A stretch of 64,000 nt of DNA from Leptonema illini DSM 21528 (GCF_000243335.1 NZ_JH597773.1:348168-412167), one strand, 5' to 3'. Shown: positions 9,257 to 20,142, counted from the first letter of the stretch. The notes: a model not told the origin generated them from the letters alone. Program-made: numbers and translations.

Positions 9257-10951
9257 CTACTCAAAGCTGTGCAGGATCTTATTCTCGACGGGATCAAGGG
9301 CAAAGCGTCCGGGTAACGCTACGGGGCGACGATCGATGCGGTATTTGCGAATACCGTACCCGAACGAGACCTCGACGTTCGGATACACCGTATCGCGATA
9401 AAGGATCTCGGCCTGACGATCGGGCGTGATGGCCGCCTGTATCGTCTCGCGCTGCCGGTCGAGGTTGGCGATGATTTCGAGAAACTTATTCTCAAGCGAA
9501 ACAAGCTTGTCGTAGGTCGAATCCTGCTGGCTTGTAGACGGTCCGCGACGGCGCGCCTCGTCGATATGCCGGCGGTGCTGCTGGATCTTCTGTAACGTCG
9601 TGCGATTCCGATCGATCTCCTGCTCCAGTTCGCGAAGCCGCCGGAAGGTCTCGGGATCGATGCCGAGCGTCAGCCGCGTTTCGGGTTCGGCCTTCGAGCC
9701 GATACGATTGGCCACAAGCAGCTTGCCCGAAAGAGTCGATCCTCCGATCAGATCGCCCCGACCGCCATCAAGCAGGATCTCCACGCCGGCCATGAGTCGC
9801 GAATGCATGGCCGCCTCTTCGATATAGATGCCATGCCCGGCCGATACGGTCGTCTCCTGCACGAACTTAGCATAGACGTCATGCCCCGCTTCGATAAAGC
9901 CCGCTCCGCGACCGACCGCTCCGCCCATAAGCACGATATCGCCTTCGGCCTGTAAAAAGGCGCTCGAAACCGTGCGCTCGACGATGATATCGCCGCGGGC
10001 TCTCACCTGAAACCCGTCGGCGACCGTATCATGAACGACGACCGTGCCTGGAAAATCCACATGCCCCGTTCCGTAGTCGATGCGCTCCACATCGAGCACC
10101 TCGACGACCTCGATCTTCGCGTAGTTCTTCTCTTCGTCGTATCGGATGATCACCTGCCCCGTCGACTGCGAGTATAACTTCTTCTCTTTCAGAACGGCGT
10201 TGCGACCGGCCTCAAGGCGTGCTGTTGCAGGCTTTTCACCGTATACGGGGTTGCCCGAAACGTCGAGTCCGGGCCTCCCTTCGACCGGATCCAGCAGCTC
10301 GGCAAGCAGCTGGTCCTTCTCGCAAGTCTGTATAATACCGAGCTTCTTAAAATCCACGCGGGCGTTGGGCGAATCACCGAGCAGAGCGGGTCGCGCCCGG
10401 GGATGTGGATCATAATAAAACTTAATGCTGCCGTTTGTGGGGGGGATGGGATCGACCGATCGTGCAATCGTATAACTCTTTCGAAACGGACCCTTCTCTT
10501 TCAGCTCGTCGAGCGATCGCGAGGCGATGGCTTCGAGAAGACCATCATCGACGCCCGCTCGAATACCCGCAGAAAGAATGGCCGCATCAAGTTCGCCGCG
10601 GTCAAGCCAGCGTCCGCGAAAGATCGGGCCCTCTACGGTTAACGTGGCGCTTTTTTTATCGGCGGCGAGCTCAAGCGAGAAGCGAGCATCCTGCGACTCG
10701 GGCTCTTTCCAGGTTCCGAGCTCGTGCCAGTTGCCGTCTGGCACAAGAAGCAGCTCTTCCAGACCTTTCAGATCATAGTCTTCGATTCCAAAAAGCTTGA
10801 GCCGGGCAAGCACGTCGGCCTTGCGCACGGGCGCTCCTCCCGGACCGGGCGCGTGGATGCAGATCCACGCTCTGTCGTTCCGGTTCTCGATGAGGAAGTG
10901 ACCGTCGTCCTTCCTTTCAATGCTGCGAATCAGATCGTCGACGGATGACAT
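9257..10951 (-). CDS. FapA (DUF342) family protein
   Basis: The 564-residue protein matches the FapA/DUF342 family: an N-terminal region with paired alpha/beta modules, a central right-handed beta-helix with repeated hydrophobic/glycine steps (GDIIVERTVSSAFLQAEGDI, VGRGAGFIEAGHDVYAKFV) and a C-terminal coiled coil (residues about 420-510, RRLRELEQEIDRNRTTLQKI). Family members are linked to polar localisation and cell-surface or motility functions; the role here is unknown. The 5' end overlaps the 3' end of aroA by 22 bases, so the two are co-transcribed. Confidence 0.85.
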   Translation of the reverse strand: MSSVDDLIRSIERKDDGHFLIENRNDRAWICIHAPGPGGAPVRKADVLARLKLFGIEDYDLKGLEELLLVPDGNWHELGTWKEPESQDARFSLELAADKKSATLTVEGPIFRGRWLDRGELDAAILSAGIRAGVDDGLLEAIASRSLDELKEKGPFRKSYTIARSVDPIPPTNGSIKFYYDPHPRARPALLGDSPNARVDFKKLGIIQTCEKDQLLAELLDPVEGRPGLDVSGNPVYGEKPATARLEAGRNAVLKEKKLYSQSTGQVIIRYDEEKNYAKIEVVEVLDVERIDYGTGHVDFPGTVVVHDTVADGFQVRARGDIIVERTVSSAFLQAEGDIVLMGGAVGRGAGFIEAGHDVYAKFVQETTVSAGHGIYIEEAAMHSRLMAGVEILLDGGRGDLIGGSTLSGKLLVANRIGSKAEPETRLTLGIDPETFRRLRELEQEIDRNRTTLQKIQQHRRHIDEARRRGPSTSQQDSTYDKLVSLENKFLEIIANLDRQRETIQAAITPDRQAEILYRDTVYPNVEVSFGYGIRKYRIDRRPVALPGRFALDPVENKILHSFE

Positions 10952-12252
10952 ATCCTCTCGAAATCCTCGAAGTATCGCGGATACGTTTTGTTCACACAGG
11001 CCGGATCAAGAATCACCAGATCGGTGCGAATGGCGGCCAGCGAGAAGGCCATCGCCATGCGATGATCACGATAGGTCTCGACCTCCGCGCCATGCACGAT
11101 CTGCGGCGGATGCACGCGCAACCCGTCCTGAAACTCGTCTACGGCGGCGCCGAACTTTTCCAGCTCGGTGCGTAATCCGCGAATGCGTTCGGATTCTTTG
11201 ACGCGCAGGTTTTCCACGTTCCGTATCTCAACAGGTTTATCGGCAAAAAGGCCCGTAACCGCAAGCGTCATCGCCGCATCGGGCATATCGTTCATGTCGA
11301 CGGTGATACCGCGCACCGGGCCCTGATGCTGCGTTTCGATCCAGTTTTTTCCCGTTTTCACGCGCCCGCCCTGAGCCCGTATGATATCAAGATAGCGGAT
11401 GTCTCCCTGAATGGAGCTTTCATCAAGACCGTGGATGCGCACCGGTCCGGACAGCATGCCTGCCGTCATAAAATACGTCGCCGCCGTTGCATCGCCTTCG
11501 ATGTAATAGGTGCCAGGACTCTCGTAGCATTGCTTCTCGGGCACGATAAACTGTGTATAACCCTCACGTTCCGTGCGCACGCCGAACTGTTCCATCATGC
11601 GCAGCGTCATGTCGATATAGGGGCGGCTGACGGGCTCGCCGGGCAGAGTTATCGTCACGCGGCGCCTCGATAGCGGTGCGGCCAGAAGCAGGGCCGAGAT
11701 AAACTGCGACGACGTCTTGCCCGAAATCGTGAAGTCGGCGCTTTTCCAGCCATCCGTGCGCATCGTAACGGGCGGCGTACCCTCTGCCGAACATTCGATC
11801 GCCACACCGGCCGTGCGGACGGCGGCGACAAGATCGGCAACAGGCCGACGGCGCATCTGCTCGTTCCCGTCGATGGTGTAAGATCCCTGTCCGGCTGAGA
11901 GAACGGCGACAAGCGGCCTCAATGCCGTACCGGCATTCTCCACATCAAAAAGCCCTTCTTTAATAGAGAACGGGCCGCCGGCGCCGACGACCCGGTAGCT
12001 GCCCTCGATCTCGTTCATAAGACGATAGCAGTCCACGCCCAGAGCCGGCATCTGCTTCAGCATGACGCTCACATCGTCGGAGTCGGGAACGTTCTGTAAG
12101 ATGGTCTCGCCTCTCGCCAGAGCTGCAAGCAGCAGCGCCCTGTTTCCGATCGATTTTGATCCGGGCAGGCGCACCTCGCCGAAAAAGGTGCCGATGCGGG
12201 GGATCTCAAGCCGCTCTATGCCGGCTGCCGACGTGCGTTTGAAAAGAGACAT
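10930..12252 (-). CDS. aroA: 3-phosphoshikimate 1-carboxyvinyltransferase (EPSP synthase)
   Basis: This 440-residue enzyme joins phosphoenolpyruvate to shikimate-3-phosphate, the sixth step of the shikimate pathway for aromatic amino acids. Family signatures are present: LPGSKSIGNRALLLAALARG near the N-terminus, the GNAGTA-type motif as VENAGTALRPL, and the C-terminal VKESERIRGL and DHRMAMAFSLA segments. It is the first gene of a pair with the FapA gene and is divergent from hisI, 56 bases away. Confidence 0.95.
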   Translation of the reverse strand: MSLFKRTSAAGIERLEIPRIGTFFGEVRLPGSKSIGNRALLLAALARGETILQNVPDSDDVSVMLKQMPALGVDCYRLMNEIEGSYRVVGAGGPFSIKEGLFDVENAGTALRPLVAVLSAGQGSYTIDGNEQMRRRPVADLVAAVRTAGVAIECSAEGTPPVTMRTDGWKSADFTISGKTSSQFISALLLAAPLSRRRVTITLPGEPVSRPYIDMTLRMMEQFGVRTEREGYTQFIVPEKQCYESPGTYYIEGDATAATYFMTAGMLSGPVRIHGLDESSIQGDIRYLDIIRAQGGRVKTGKNWIETQHQGPVRGITVDMNDMPDAAMTLAVTGLFADKPVEIRNVENLRVKESERIRGLRTELEKFGAAVDEFQDGLRVHPPQIVHGAEVETYRDHRMAMAFSLAAIRTDLVILDPACVNKTYPRYFEDFERICHPSTI

Positions 12253-12308
12253 GCAGCTCTACAAAAAACTTGTAGCGTATTGCCACAACCATTTCCCTGA
12301 TTCTCAGA

Positions 12309-12776
12309 ATGAGCGAATCTCAAAATCCCGATAACCGTGAGACGTCGACCGCCGTGTCATCTCACGAAGTCTCTCACGAAATTATCGAAGAAGGCGCCGA
12401 GCTACATCTTGATTTTGACAAGCTTCTGGCCGTATCAAAGGGCGGCGAGCCTGTGCTTCCCGTCGTAGTGCAGCATGCGCGCACGCTTGAGGTGCTCATC
12501 CTCGCCTACGTCAACCGCCCTGCCCTCGCTCGCAGCATCGAACTCGGTCAGGCCGTCTTCTATTCAACAAGCCGGCGCGAGCTCTGGCATAAAGGGGCGA
12601 CGTCGGGCGATTATCTGAAGCTCGAAGAGATCCGCGTCAACTGCGAGCAGAACTCCCTGCTCTTTCTTGTCGTTCCTGAAAAGGGCGGCGTCTGCCACAC
12701 TAAGGACGCCGCCGGAGACACCCGTCGCAGCTGCTATTATCGCTCGGTGAAAGACGGCAAGCTCAAGTTCTTGTAG
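12309..12776 (+). CDS. hisI: Phosphoribosyl-AMP cyclohydrolase
   Basis: The 155-residue protein opens the adenine ring of phosphoribosyl-AMP, the third step of histidine synthesis. The HisI signatures are present: ILAYVNRPALARSI, FYSTSRRELWHKGATSGDYL and the zinc-binding cysteines in VNCEQNSLLFLV and GGVCHTKDAAGDTRRSCYY. It is the stand-alone HisI type, without the HisE domain. A charged N-terminal extension of about 40 residues is not conserved in the family. It is convergent with the rhodanese gene. Confidence 0.93.
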   Translation: MSESQNPDNRETSTAVSSHEVSHEIIEEGAELHLDFDKLLAVSKGGEPVLPVVVQHARTLEVLILAYVNRPALARSIELGQAVFYSTSRRELWHKGATSGDYLKLEEIRVNCEQNSLLFLVVPEKGGVCHTKDAAGDTRRSCYYRSVKDGKLKFL

Positions 12777-12786
12777 ACAAACCCAC

Positions 12787-13167
12787 TCAGCATTTTCCGG
12801 TCGGGCAAGGCATCGACGACTGGTTGATGCCGTTAAAGGCCTTGGTGTAACCGGCGCGGCGCACCTGATCAAGCGCTATGCCCGAACGGCGACCGGAACG
12901 ACAGTAGAGCACGATCGGGCGGTTCGTATCGGCGCCAAGTTCGTTCATACGGCGATCGATCTCATCAAGCGGGATGTTCACTGCTCCAGGATAGTGTCCC
13001 GATGCAAACTCTGCCGGAGTACGCACATCGACAATGAGCGCCCCGTCTTTAATCGCCTGCTCGATGGCAGAAGGTCCGGACGGGGACGCCCCGGAAGGGT
13101 TCGAAGAATTCGAAGGGCTGCACGAAGCAAGAGAAACGGCCATAACAGCAAGAACAAGGAAACGCAT
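12787..13167 (-). CDS. Rhodanese-domain lipoprotein
   Basis: From the ATG at 13167 the protein has a lipoprotein signal (MRFLVLAVMAVSLASC, lipidated Cys at 16), a Ser/Gly/Pro-rich linker and one rhodanese domain. The domain has the CRSGRRS active-site loop and the EFASGHYPGAVNIPLDEI signature. Rhodaneses move sulfane sulfur; a lipid-anchored periplasmic form may act in redox or sulfur chemistry. The frame is open upstream to 13218, but the lipobox decides the later start. The protein ends in a Cys-containing tail (CPTGKC). Confidence 0.85.
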   Translation of the reverse strand: MRFLVLAVMAVSLASCSPSNSSNPSGASPSGPSAIEQAIKDGALIVDVRTPAEFASGHYPGAVNIPLDEIDRRMNELGADTNRPIVLYCRSGRRSGIALDQVRRAGYTKAFNGINQSSMPCPTGKC

Positions 13168-13261
13168 ACACACCTCTTTCGGGATATACCCCCGATGGGT
13201 ATAAAGAACAGAAGGCATCGCCGCCCGTAAAGCATTTTTTCAGGCCTGAAGTTACGGCCGC

Positions 13262-13345
13262 TCAAGGCAGGAGTCGGAGCATCAGGCGATTGATTACCGG
13301 ATACAGAGTCACCGCACCAGACGGAAGCTGTGGAAACGGTTTCAT
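13262..13345 (-). CDS. Possible 27-residue peptide
   Basis: A short open frame in the gap between the rhodanese and carbonic anhydrase genes begins with ATG at 13345, eight bases after a good GGAG. It encodes MKPFPQLPSGAVTLYPVINR plus seven residues. No family is recognised and no hydrophobic domain is evident. The ribosome binding site is the only support. The rest of the 13168-13458 gap shows nothing I recognise. Confidence 0.2.
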   Translation of the reverse strand: MKPFPQLPSGAVTLYPVINRLMLRLLP

Positions 13346-13458
13346 CAGATCTGCTCCTGTTACCTCTACAGGTAGAAAAGCAGTCAGATGTACAAAAATT
13401 ATTTTGCCGTCATGTACGCCGGTAAGACCGGTGTCTCATCACCCTGACGGGCCCCGAC

Positions 13459-14076
13459 CTACTTAAAATCGCGATCAAACATCTCTTTGAGAATACGACG
13501 TGCCTCGACCTCAGAAGCGTTGTGCTCCTCGGACGACACGGGCCCGAATTCGCCTTTTTCGTAGCGGCGGGCCAGCCTGATATATTCAAGGGATCCCATT
13601 ACGGTTAACAGCGTACGGGCCTTATTCTCGTAAACCTTCACATCGCCGTCTTTCGCCACGACAAGGGCAAAGGGCGGGATTTTCATGCCGCCGCGAATCA
13701 GACATCCGGCGGTGATCATCGCCCCGTCGCCGATCTGTGCGCCGTCGAGTACGATCGTACCGATACCGACAAGACAGGCTCGCCCGATCGAACATCCGTG
13801 CAGCATCACCTTATGCCCGACTAACGTATAATCGCCGATGGTCAGACGGCCGCCTGAATCCGTATGCAGGATGCTGCCGTCCTGTATGTTCACACCACGA
13901 CCGATCTCGATTGCTCCGAGGTCGGCACGCAGCACCGTCGACGGCCAGATCGAGCAATGCTCGCCCAGCGTCACGTTCCCTATTACGCTCGAAGACGGAT
14001 GCAGAAAGACGCTGTCGGGTTGCGCATTCACACAGCGATGATTCGGCGAATCTTCAAGCGAGAAGCCTTTGCTCAT
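13459..14076 (-). CDS. Gamma-class carbonic anhydrase family protein
   Basis: The 205-residue protein is a left-handed beta-helix of hexapeptide repeats (SSSVIGNVTLGEHCSIWPST and onwards). It carries the three-histidine metal site of the gamma carbonic anhydrase/PaaY/YrdA group in QDGSILHTD and GHKVMLHG. Such proteins are trimeric with a metal at each interface; activity varies from carbonic anhydrase to thioesterase support roles. The start at ATG 14076 is set by AAGGAT nine bases upstream; the frame is open a further 30 bases. A C-terminal charged extension (from RYEKGEFG) is present. Confidence 0.85.
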   Translation of the reverse strand: MSKGFSLEDSPNHRCVNAQPDSVFLHPSSSVIGNVTLGEHCSIWPSTVLRADLGAIEIGRGVNIQDGSILHTDSGGRLTIGDYTLVGHKVMLHGCSIGRACLVGIGTIVLDGAQIGDGAMITAGCLIRGGMKIPPFALVVAKDGDVKVYENKARTLLTVMGSLEYIRLARRYEKGEFGPVSSEEHNASEVEARRILKEMFDRDFK

Positions 14077-14121
14077 GTTATTTATCCTTAATTCTCCGTT
14101 AAACAATGCAGCGATGCGCTA

Positions 14122-17100
14122 TCAGATCTCATGATATCGATGTATCAATGAAGAGATCTCCTGAGCAAGCATCGATGGAAGCGACGTGTAGTTCACATCG
14201 GTGATCGACAGATGATGACGGAACAGCGCCTGCGAGAGGTTGCGCGGACCAAGGCCCACTCCAAGCATAATAATGCCCCGAGATTCGAGTCTATCGATCT
14301 GCTCTTTCAGCTCACGCGTATCGCGCGACGAAAGATCCTTCTCGACGGTGACGCGGGCCCTCGCCCCTCTGAAATCCGAGCTCATCACGAGAATGCGCGT
14401 CTTTGCGTCGGCCGAGAACATCGTCGACAGCTCGTCGAGGATCTGGAACTCCGACACCGTATCGCCGTGCCAGTCGGCGGCTAACCCATGAAAAAGCTCG
14501 CTCTGGCGATCGGGGCCCCAGATGTCGTCGATCAGCTTATGCCATTGCAGATCGATGTCGATCTTCTGATTGGTCAGATCGGAGTAGCCGATCGCGCCGA
14601 AGGCGATGCGATGTGTGTCGAGGATTTCGGCCGCGCTCATGATGGCGACAAGCACGGCGACGGAGTATTCAAAGTTAAAGATGCGGCGGCCTTTATTCAG
14701 GGCGAACAGCACCTCCACTCCGCGCAGGCGATCCTCGTCTATGCGAATCGTCGTTTTATCAAAGATGCGATCATCGCCTTTGCCCGATAGATACGACAGA
14801 TACTTGCGCGCATCTACGCGGGAGCCTTCGGCTCGATGACGTCGACGGATCTGCACGTCCGGATCGAGAAGATGTTCGAGATCAAGGCTGACGCGCTCGA
14901 GTTCAGGAGCGAAGATCTCGATGAACTCTTCAAGCGAAACGCCGAGATTGTAGCTCCACAGCGGACGGCGCTTTTTCAGGAACTCTTTGTAAAGCTCTTC
15001 GGTACGGTAGCCCCATGCGCCGCCGCCCTGACCCGGTTCGCCTACGCCTTTATTGCCCTTAGTGTCGGCACCATACCAGGCATCTTCGCCCTCTTTCGTC
15101 GAGCCGCCCGTTTCGGGAGTGTTGAGGTTGATGCCTTTTTTCAGCTTCTGCGGTTCTCTGTTCCAGGAGGCCTTGCCGGTCGTCGCATCACGCCAGTGTT
15201 CCTCCTGATTCCAGTTCACCTTCCCTTTAACGGGCGGCTTCAGGTTGAGGCTTTTTTTTTTCGATACCGATTCAAACTCCCGAAGCAGGGTGTTCAGATC
15301 GGTACCGTCAAGCATCTTCTCAAGAGCCTGAAGCATCATCTGCCGCTCCGGCGGATCGCCGATCTCATTGATGTAGGCGATCGACGCCCCTTCGCTGATC
15401 GCCTCTCGCAGCTTCTCGGCGGTGAGGTTCTCGGGTTCGGCGGCGGCCCATCCGACAAGGTCGACGAAACGCAGAAGGTTTGTCAGGCCGTAGCGATACG
15501 GCTGCATGCGCGTCGCGCCGATCTCACGTTTCTCGGCCTTCGTGCGTGCAAAGACATGATACTGTAGAATGAGCGTCGTAAGAGAAGATCCCTCGCCTTC
15601 TTCAAGCGACAGTGCATGTTCGATGATGCCGCGCAGGCTTTCTGCGTCGACGACGGGCGGAACGACAAAGGCCGAGAAGCGATTTCGAAAGGCCCGCGAA
15701 ACGGTCGGCGTCGTCTTCTGTAAACGAAAGTATTTCACGCCGAACACATGGGCGCCGTCTTTCAGCTTTAAAGGTTCCGATTCTCCGCTTTCTGCCGGAA
15801 GCGACATCGCACGCGCATCGTCCATGAGCATGTTCATCTTCTCGACAAGCTCCGGACCGGCGGCCTCAAGGCCCTGGATCAGGAGCACTCCGCCGCTGCG
15901 CAGGCCGTCGGTTAACGGTCCGTCCACCCATTCGACCTGATCTTTGCCGGCCGGCTTGAGACCGCCGAGAACGTCAGAGGTGTGCATGCCGCGCGAAAGC
16001 GAGATGGCGTGCACGGGCAGACCGGCGAGGTCGGCGAAGAAACGGGCGTAGGCGTCGGGCTCTACGTCGGCGTCGGATTCAAGCAGCACGTTCTCTTTAA
16101 ACTGTAACGAACGGGCTACTGCCTCGGCCACATCAAGGCGGGCCGGCACAAGGGCGAAATTACCCAACGCTCGCTCCACGCGCTCCTGACGATCCGATCC
16201 GAGAAGCGGCAGACGCGCTCGCCCGATGTCGATACGTCCGCCTTCGATATCGACGTGGATCTCGATCCTGCGTTTTGCCTTCGAGATGTAAGAACCGAAT
16301 CCGTCTTCTTTCAGAACGTCTTCGATCGTTTCACGAAGAAGCGCACGATCCTCTTCGGTGCGAAACGGCCTGATAAAGATATCGTTCAGTTCAAGCATCA
16401 GATGCTCGGGCTGTCCTTCGAGTCGGGCGGCCAGGCGTTTCAGATTGCGCAGATTAAAATGAAAACGCTCGAGGTCGCGCGTGCCCACCTTCTTACGCAC
16501 GACAAGCTCTTCAACGGAGCGACAGATGCGCACAATCGTTCGCAGCACATCTTCGGGGATGGCGTTATACAATCCGGCGAGGATAGAGACGAGCTCTTCG
16601 TCGGGATACGGATCAAGGTAGACGGTTGTGAAATACTTCTGAATCTCACGCGGAAGCGGCTTTCGTCCCTCAAAACCCTCGGACGGGTTCTGCGTCGCCA
16701 CAAACGAGAATCCCCGGTGCGGCTCGATGACGGAGCCATCGCCTTCGAGGATCTGCAAACGACGCTCTGTGAACACCGACTGAAAGCGCTTGAGGACTTC
16801 AGGCGAGGCGAGGTTCATCTCATCGGCCACAAAGGTAGCTCCCTGACGCAGGGCAGCTGACAGGGCGCCATCCGACCAGACAAAACCGCCGGGCTGAATA
16901 CGGTAGGAACCGACCAGGTCTTCGGGAAGCGTATCTTCGTTAAAGCTGTAGCGAATCGTCGGATGCTTGCGCAAGGCGTTGATATAATAGATAAGAGCGT
17001 TTTTACCGACGCCTGCGTCGCCCACAAGCAGCAGGTTATGGCCTCGCAGAAGCGGCGGCAGGATCTTGCGCAGGTTGGCACGCGTGGCCGGCGTCAGAAC

Positions 17101-17190
17101 GATGTCGGTCTGAGGAATCCATCCCGGATCACCCTGAAATACAGGCAGGCGAAGGCCTTCCAGCTCGATAAAATCTACGGAATCACTCAT
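14122..17190 (-). CDS. Large double-AAA ATPase with C-terminal VWA-like domain
   Basis: The protein of about 1022 residues starts at ATG 17190, which has AGGAG seven bases before it. The first AAA module has Walker A GDAGVGKN, Walker B FVADEMNLA and sensor 1 FVATQNPSEGFEGR, typical of the dynein-related (AAA_5) ATPases that partner with VWA proteins. A second AAA-like module (from about residue 355) keeps the fold (LLIQGLEAAG, VSRAFRNRF) but its P-loop position reads LLESDADVEPD, with no GKT. After a charged linker, the C-terminal 220 residues resemble a von Willebrand A domain but lack the DxSxS metal motif. The order resembles a compact midasin. Substrate unknown. Confidence 0.8.
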   Translation of the reverse strand: MSDSVDFIELEGLRLPVFQGDPGWIPQTDIVLTPATRANLRKILPPLLRGHNLLLVGDAGVGKNALIYYINALRKHPTIRYSFNEDTLPEDLVGSYRIQPGGFVWSDGALSAALRQGATFVADEMNLASPEVLKRFQSVFTERRLQILEGDGSVIEPHRGFSFVATQNPSEGFEGRKPLPREIQKYFTTVYLDPYPDEELVSILAGLYNAIPEDVLRTIVRICRSVEELVVRKKVGTRDLERFHFNLRNLKRLAARLEGQPEHLMLELNDIFIRPFRTEEDRALLRETIEDVLKEDGFGSYISKAKRRIEIHVDIEGGRIDIGRARLPLLGSDRQERVERALGNFALVPARLDVAEAVARSLQFKENVLLESDADVEPDAYARFFADLAGLPVHAISLSRGMHTSDVLGGLKPAGKDQVEWVDGPLTDGLRSGGVLLIQGLEAAGPELVEKMNMLMDDARAMSLPAESGESEPLKLKDGAHVFGVKYFRLQKTTPTVSRAFRNRFSAFVVPPVVDAESLRGIIEHALSLEEGEGSSLTTLILQYHVFARTKAEKREIGATRMQPYRYGLTNLLRFVDLVGWAAAEPENLTAEKLREAISEGASIAYINEIGDPPERQMMLQALEKMLDGTDLNTLLREFESVSKKKSLNLKPPVKGKVNWNQEEHWRDATTGKASWNREPQKLKKGINLNTPETGGSTKEGEDAWYGADTKGNKGVGEPGQGGGAWGYRTEELYKEFLKKRRPLWSYNLGVSLEEFIEIFAPELERVSLDLEHLLDPDVQIRRRHRAEGSRVDARKYLSYLSGKGDDRIFDKTTIRIDEDRLRGVEVLFALNKGRRIFNFEYSVAVLVAIMSAAEILDTHRIAFGAIGYSDLTNQKIDIDLQWHKLIDDIWGPDRQSELFHGLAADWHGDTVSEFQILDELSTMFSADAKTRILVMSSDFRGARARVTVEKDLSSRDTRELKEQIDRLESRGIIMLGVGLGPRNLSQALFRHHLSITDVNYTSLPSMLAQEISSLIHRYHEI

Positions 17191-17373
17191 TCCAAGCTCC
17201 TTCTGCTCGCCGCGAGGCGAATCCAGCAATCTCATCTTTGACTTTTCAGTCAATCCGCTTTGCCCGGAAAAAGAGGACGCCTGAGAGCAGGAGTTCTGTC
17301 CTTGCGGGCAGTACCAGCTAAATTCTTATAGACCGTTCGGTCCACTTTTTTGTGAGACTCTGGAGGTCTGTCG

Positions 17374-17456
17374 GTGGGTTTTTCTACCTGGGTTTTCTAA
17401 GCGGATTTTTCTGATTCGGTTTTTATACGTGGTTTTTCTGTGTGGGCTTTGACTTC
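17374..17456. repeat. Degenerate GG-TTTTTCT repeats
   Basis: About six imperfect units of 13-15 bases follow one another, each built as GG(N)TTTTTCT plus a variable tail (GGGTTTTTCTACCT, GGGTTTTCTAAGC, GGATTTTTCTGATT, CGGTTTTTATACGT, GGTTTTTCTGTGT, GGGCTTTGACTTC). They lie between two divergent genes, directly upstream of the SDR gene. Confidence 0.6.
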
Positions 17457-17482
17457 TGCCACCATCTTCCGTTGTTTGACGC

Positions 17483-18256
17483 ATGACTCTTTATACTCTG
17501 ATCACCGGAGCCTCAAGCGGCATCGGGCTTGAGCTGGCAAAAATCTTTGCCGAAAACGGACATCCTCTGATCCTCACCGCACGCAGCACTGACCGTCTGG
17601 AGGCGATAGCGAAAGAGCTGCGCAGCCGGTTTGATATCGAGATCCATGTGATCCCCGCCGATCTGAGCCAGCCGCAGGCACCGAAGAAGCTCTATGATAC
17701 GATTAAGAGGAAGAAGCTGGCCGTCGAAAACCTTGTGAATAACGCAGGCATTGCCACGCACGGGCCTTTTATCGATACTCCCTGGGAGCAGGAACGGGGC
17801 ATGCTTCAGCTGAATATCGTCAGCCTGATCGAACTGACGCATCTCTTCCTACCGCAGATGAAAGAGCGTCGTAGCGGGTCGATCCTGAACGTCGCCTCGA
17901 CGGCGGGCTTTCAGCCGGGGCCGTATATGACGAACTATTACGCCTCAAAATCGCATGTGCTTTTCTTTTCAGAGGGCCTTGCCGTTGAACTCAAGCCCCA
18001 TCGCATCAGTGTGACGGTGCTCTGCCCCGGACCGACTGAAACGCCTTTCTTCGATGCTGCCGGCATGCGCGATACGCAGCTTGTGAACAGTCCGCTTGTG
18101 ATGTCGGCCGAAAAGGTGGCACGGATCGGCTATGACGCCTGGCTGCGCAAGAAGCTGATCGTCATTCCGGGCTTTGTGAACTGGTTCATGGCGACTACGG
18201 TCGGACTCATGCCCCGTTTCGCCGTGCGCGCCCTTGTTGGATACCTGAATCGATAG
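17483..18256 (+). CDS. Short-chain dehydrogenase/reductase
   Basis: The 257-residue protein is a classical SDR with the cofactor motif TGASSGIGLELAK at the N-terminus, NNAG (VNNAGIATHGPF), the catalytic Ser in NVASTAGF and the YYASKSH motif giving Tyr and Lys. The C-terminal 25 residues are hydrophobic (WFMATTVGLMPRFAVRALV), as in the membrane-associated DltE/YqjQ-like SDRs. It reduces a ketone or oxidises an alcohol with NAD(P)H; the substrate is not evident. It ends at a bidirectional terminator shared with rpmF. Confidence 0.88.
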   Translation: MTLYTLITGASSGIGLELAKIFAENGHPLILTARSTDRLEAIAKELRSRFDIEIHVIPADLSQPQAPKKLYDTIKRKKLAVENLVNNAGIATHGPFIDTPWEQERGMLQLNIVSLIELTHLFLPQMKERRSGSILNVASTAGFQPGPYMTNYYASKSHVLFFSEGLAVELKPHRISVTVLCPGPTETPFFDAAGMRDTQLVNSPLVMSAEKVARIGYDAWLRKKLIVIPGFVNWFMATTVGLMPRFAVRALVGYLNR

Positions 18257-18288
18257 CAGGATTTTTGCGATACTTTCGATAGAAACGC

Positions 18289-18315
18289 AGAAAGAGCAGA
18301 CCAGCTGCTCTTTCT
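18289..18315. terminator. Bidirectional terminator
   Basis: A perfect 11-bp stem (AGAAAGAGCAG / CTGCTCTTTCT) with a 5-base loop lies between two convergent genes, the SDR and rpmF, and can serve both. Confidence 0.75.
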
Positions 18316-18341
18316 CGCTTCTCGGATGCTGAAAATGAAAA

Positions 18342-18536
18342 TCAGCCGCGTTCTACGGTCTTGCTGAAGACGTGATGCACACGGTCTTTGTAGAAGCCAC
18401 AGGTCGGACATACGCGATGCGGTTTAATGAAAGAACCGCAGTTTTTGCAGGCGACCAGATTCGGCTTGCCCAGAGCATGATGCGCTCTACGCGAACGGGT
18501 TTTCTGTTTCGATATTTTACGTTTGGGCAGTGCCAT
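18342..18536 (-). CDS. rpmF: 50S ribosomal protein L32
   Basis: The 64-residue protein begins [20 protein letters not shown] and contains the two CxxC zinc-ribbon pairs (ACKNCGS and CPTCGFY) characteristic of L32. The start at 18536 is fixed by the MALPKRK opening; the frame is open a little upstream. L32 usually sits next to yceD/plsX, but here it is isolated: a group II intron begins about 118 bases upstream on the same strand. Confidence 0.96.
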   Translation of the reverse strand: MALPKRKISKQKTRSRRAHHALGKPNLVACKNCGSFIKPHRVCPTCGFYKDRVHHVFSKTVERG

Positions 18537-18699
18537 GGTCTCAATCCGATTTGGAGTTTCGGACCAGTTCAACGACGGCAGGCATCAGAGCAACCTTTTT
18601 TTCACCCGATTGCCGCCCGCTGGCCCGTTAAAGCCGACAGCAGAAGGAAACCAGTAGAGTAGAGAGGGTGCCGGAAGCCCGGCAGCCCTCCCCCTCGTC

Positions 18700-18733
18700 A
18701 AACCGGACGTGCAGATTTCCCGCATCCGGCTTT
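18700..18733 (-). ncRNA. Group II intron domain V
   Basis: The 34-base catalytic hairpin reads AAAGCCGGATGCGGGAAATC then TGCACGTCCGGTTT on the minus strand. It carries the AGC catalytic triad near its 5' side and a GAAA-type tetraloop region. Length and layout are the standard ones for domain V. Confidence 0.9.
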
Positions 18734-18761
18734 CCCGAAAACAGACCATCCCAGAGCGTAT

Positions 18762-20142
<1,381 letters not shown>

